Position numbers and translations under genes: made by a program
Shown here: positions 33,783 through 33,839 of the stretch, in pieces
Position numbering within the stretch: the stretch's first letter is position 1
Layout: each line of letters starts with the position of its first letter
Notes under the pieces: generated by a model
What the model was told of the DNA's origin: nothing
What the model saw: the letters and a program-made list of their open reading frames with translations, nothing else
Database searches by the model: none
DNA from: CAYOLL01 sp964404765 [NCBI: uncultured Gemmatimonadota bacterium]
GTDB taxonomy: Bacteria > 4572-55
NCBI GenBank assembly: GCA_964404765.1
Contig: CAYOLL010000060.1
Location: forward strand, 1 to 33,839
Length of the DNA stretch: 33,839 bases
Direction: 5' to 3'

Positions 33783-33839
33783 CCAACCTCACGTTCGCTG
33801 AAAAAAAGAATAACCTTTTAAAATATTGAAAGTTGTATA

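Overview
The window reads as bacterial chromosome from a Gram-negative organism. Two predicted outer-membrane beta-barrels with signal peptides, a periplasmic two-propeller hybrid kinase of the kind common in Bacteroidetes and relatives, base composition near 50% GC, and core genes smpB, gatC, glgP and a cold-shock gene all fit a member of the FCB (Fibrobacteres-Chlorobi-Bacteroidetes) group or a neighbouring candidate phylum such as Calditrichota or KSB1. The placement is inference from gene style only; there is no rRNA or tRNA in the window.

Layout. Positions 1-5496 (+) carry a DUF309 protein, a membrane class III adenylate cyclase and a membrane histidine kinase. They converge on a minus-strand block (5515-12158) that reads, in transcription order, antitoxin, PIN toxin, a 1555-residue periplasmic-propeller hybrid kinase, and a porin-like protein. 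Positions 12159-14319 are a worn region: an inverted-repeat element, a CDP-alcohol phosphatidyltransferase gene (-), and a frameshifted gene remnant. From 14320 to 32960 everything is on the + strand: small outer-membrane protein, ABC1/UbiB-type kinase, a MASE1/CHASE/PAS hybrid kinase, a lipase-like hydrolase, a small membrane protein, a cytosolic 5'-nucleotidase-like protein, smpB, a broken HEPN gene with an intact overlapping partner, a PASTA protein, gatC, glycogen phosphorylase, a PDZ/membrane/GAF/SpoIIE phosphatase, and a YhhN-family membrane protein. A minus-strand cold-shock gene with a long leader and a decayed zinc-finger antitoxin close the window.

Two themes stand out. First, signalling density: five very large membrane signalling proteins (cyclase, three histidine kinases, one PP2C-type phosphatase) lie in 34 kb with no stand-alone response regulator. 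One kinase has the unusual order kinase-receiver-second kinase. Second, small non-coding elements: at least three 140-170 bp elements with terminal inverted repeats lie at 12408-12580, 16774-16913 and 24968-25110. One is bounded by a 15-bp direct repeat and one sits inside a HEPN gene. Shorter palindromes and inverted repeats lie upstream of several genes.

The best candidate for something undescribed is the HEPN gene plus its ATGA-overlapping 94-residue partner (24832-25446), an apparent two-gene module directly behind smpB. Here the HEPN half is broken and the partner intact. Other points worth checking are a CTG start codon for the YhhN-family gene, a possible pseudoknot leader before the kinase at 2497, and a terminator-like hairpin inside the cold-shock leader.
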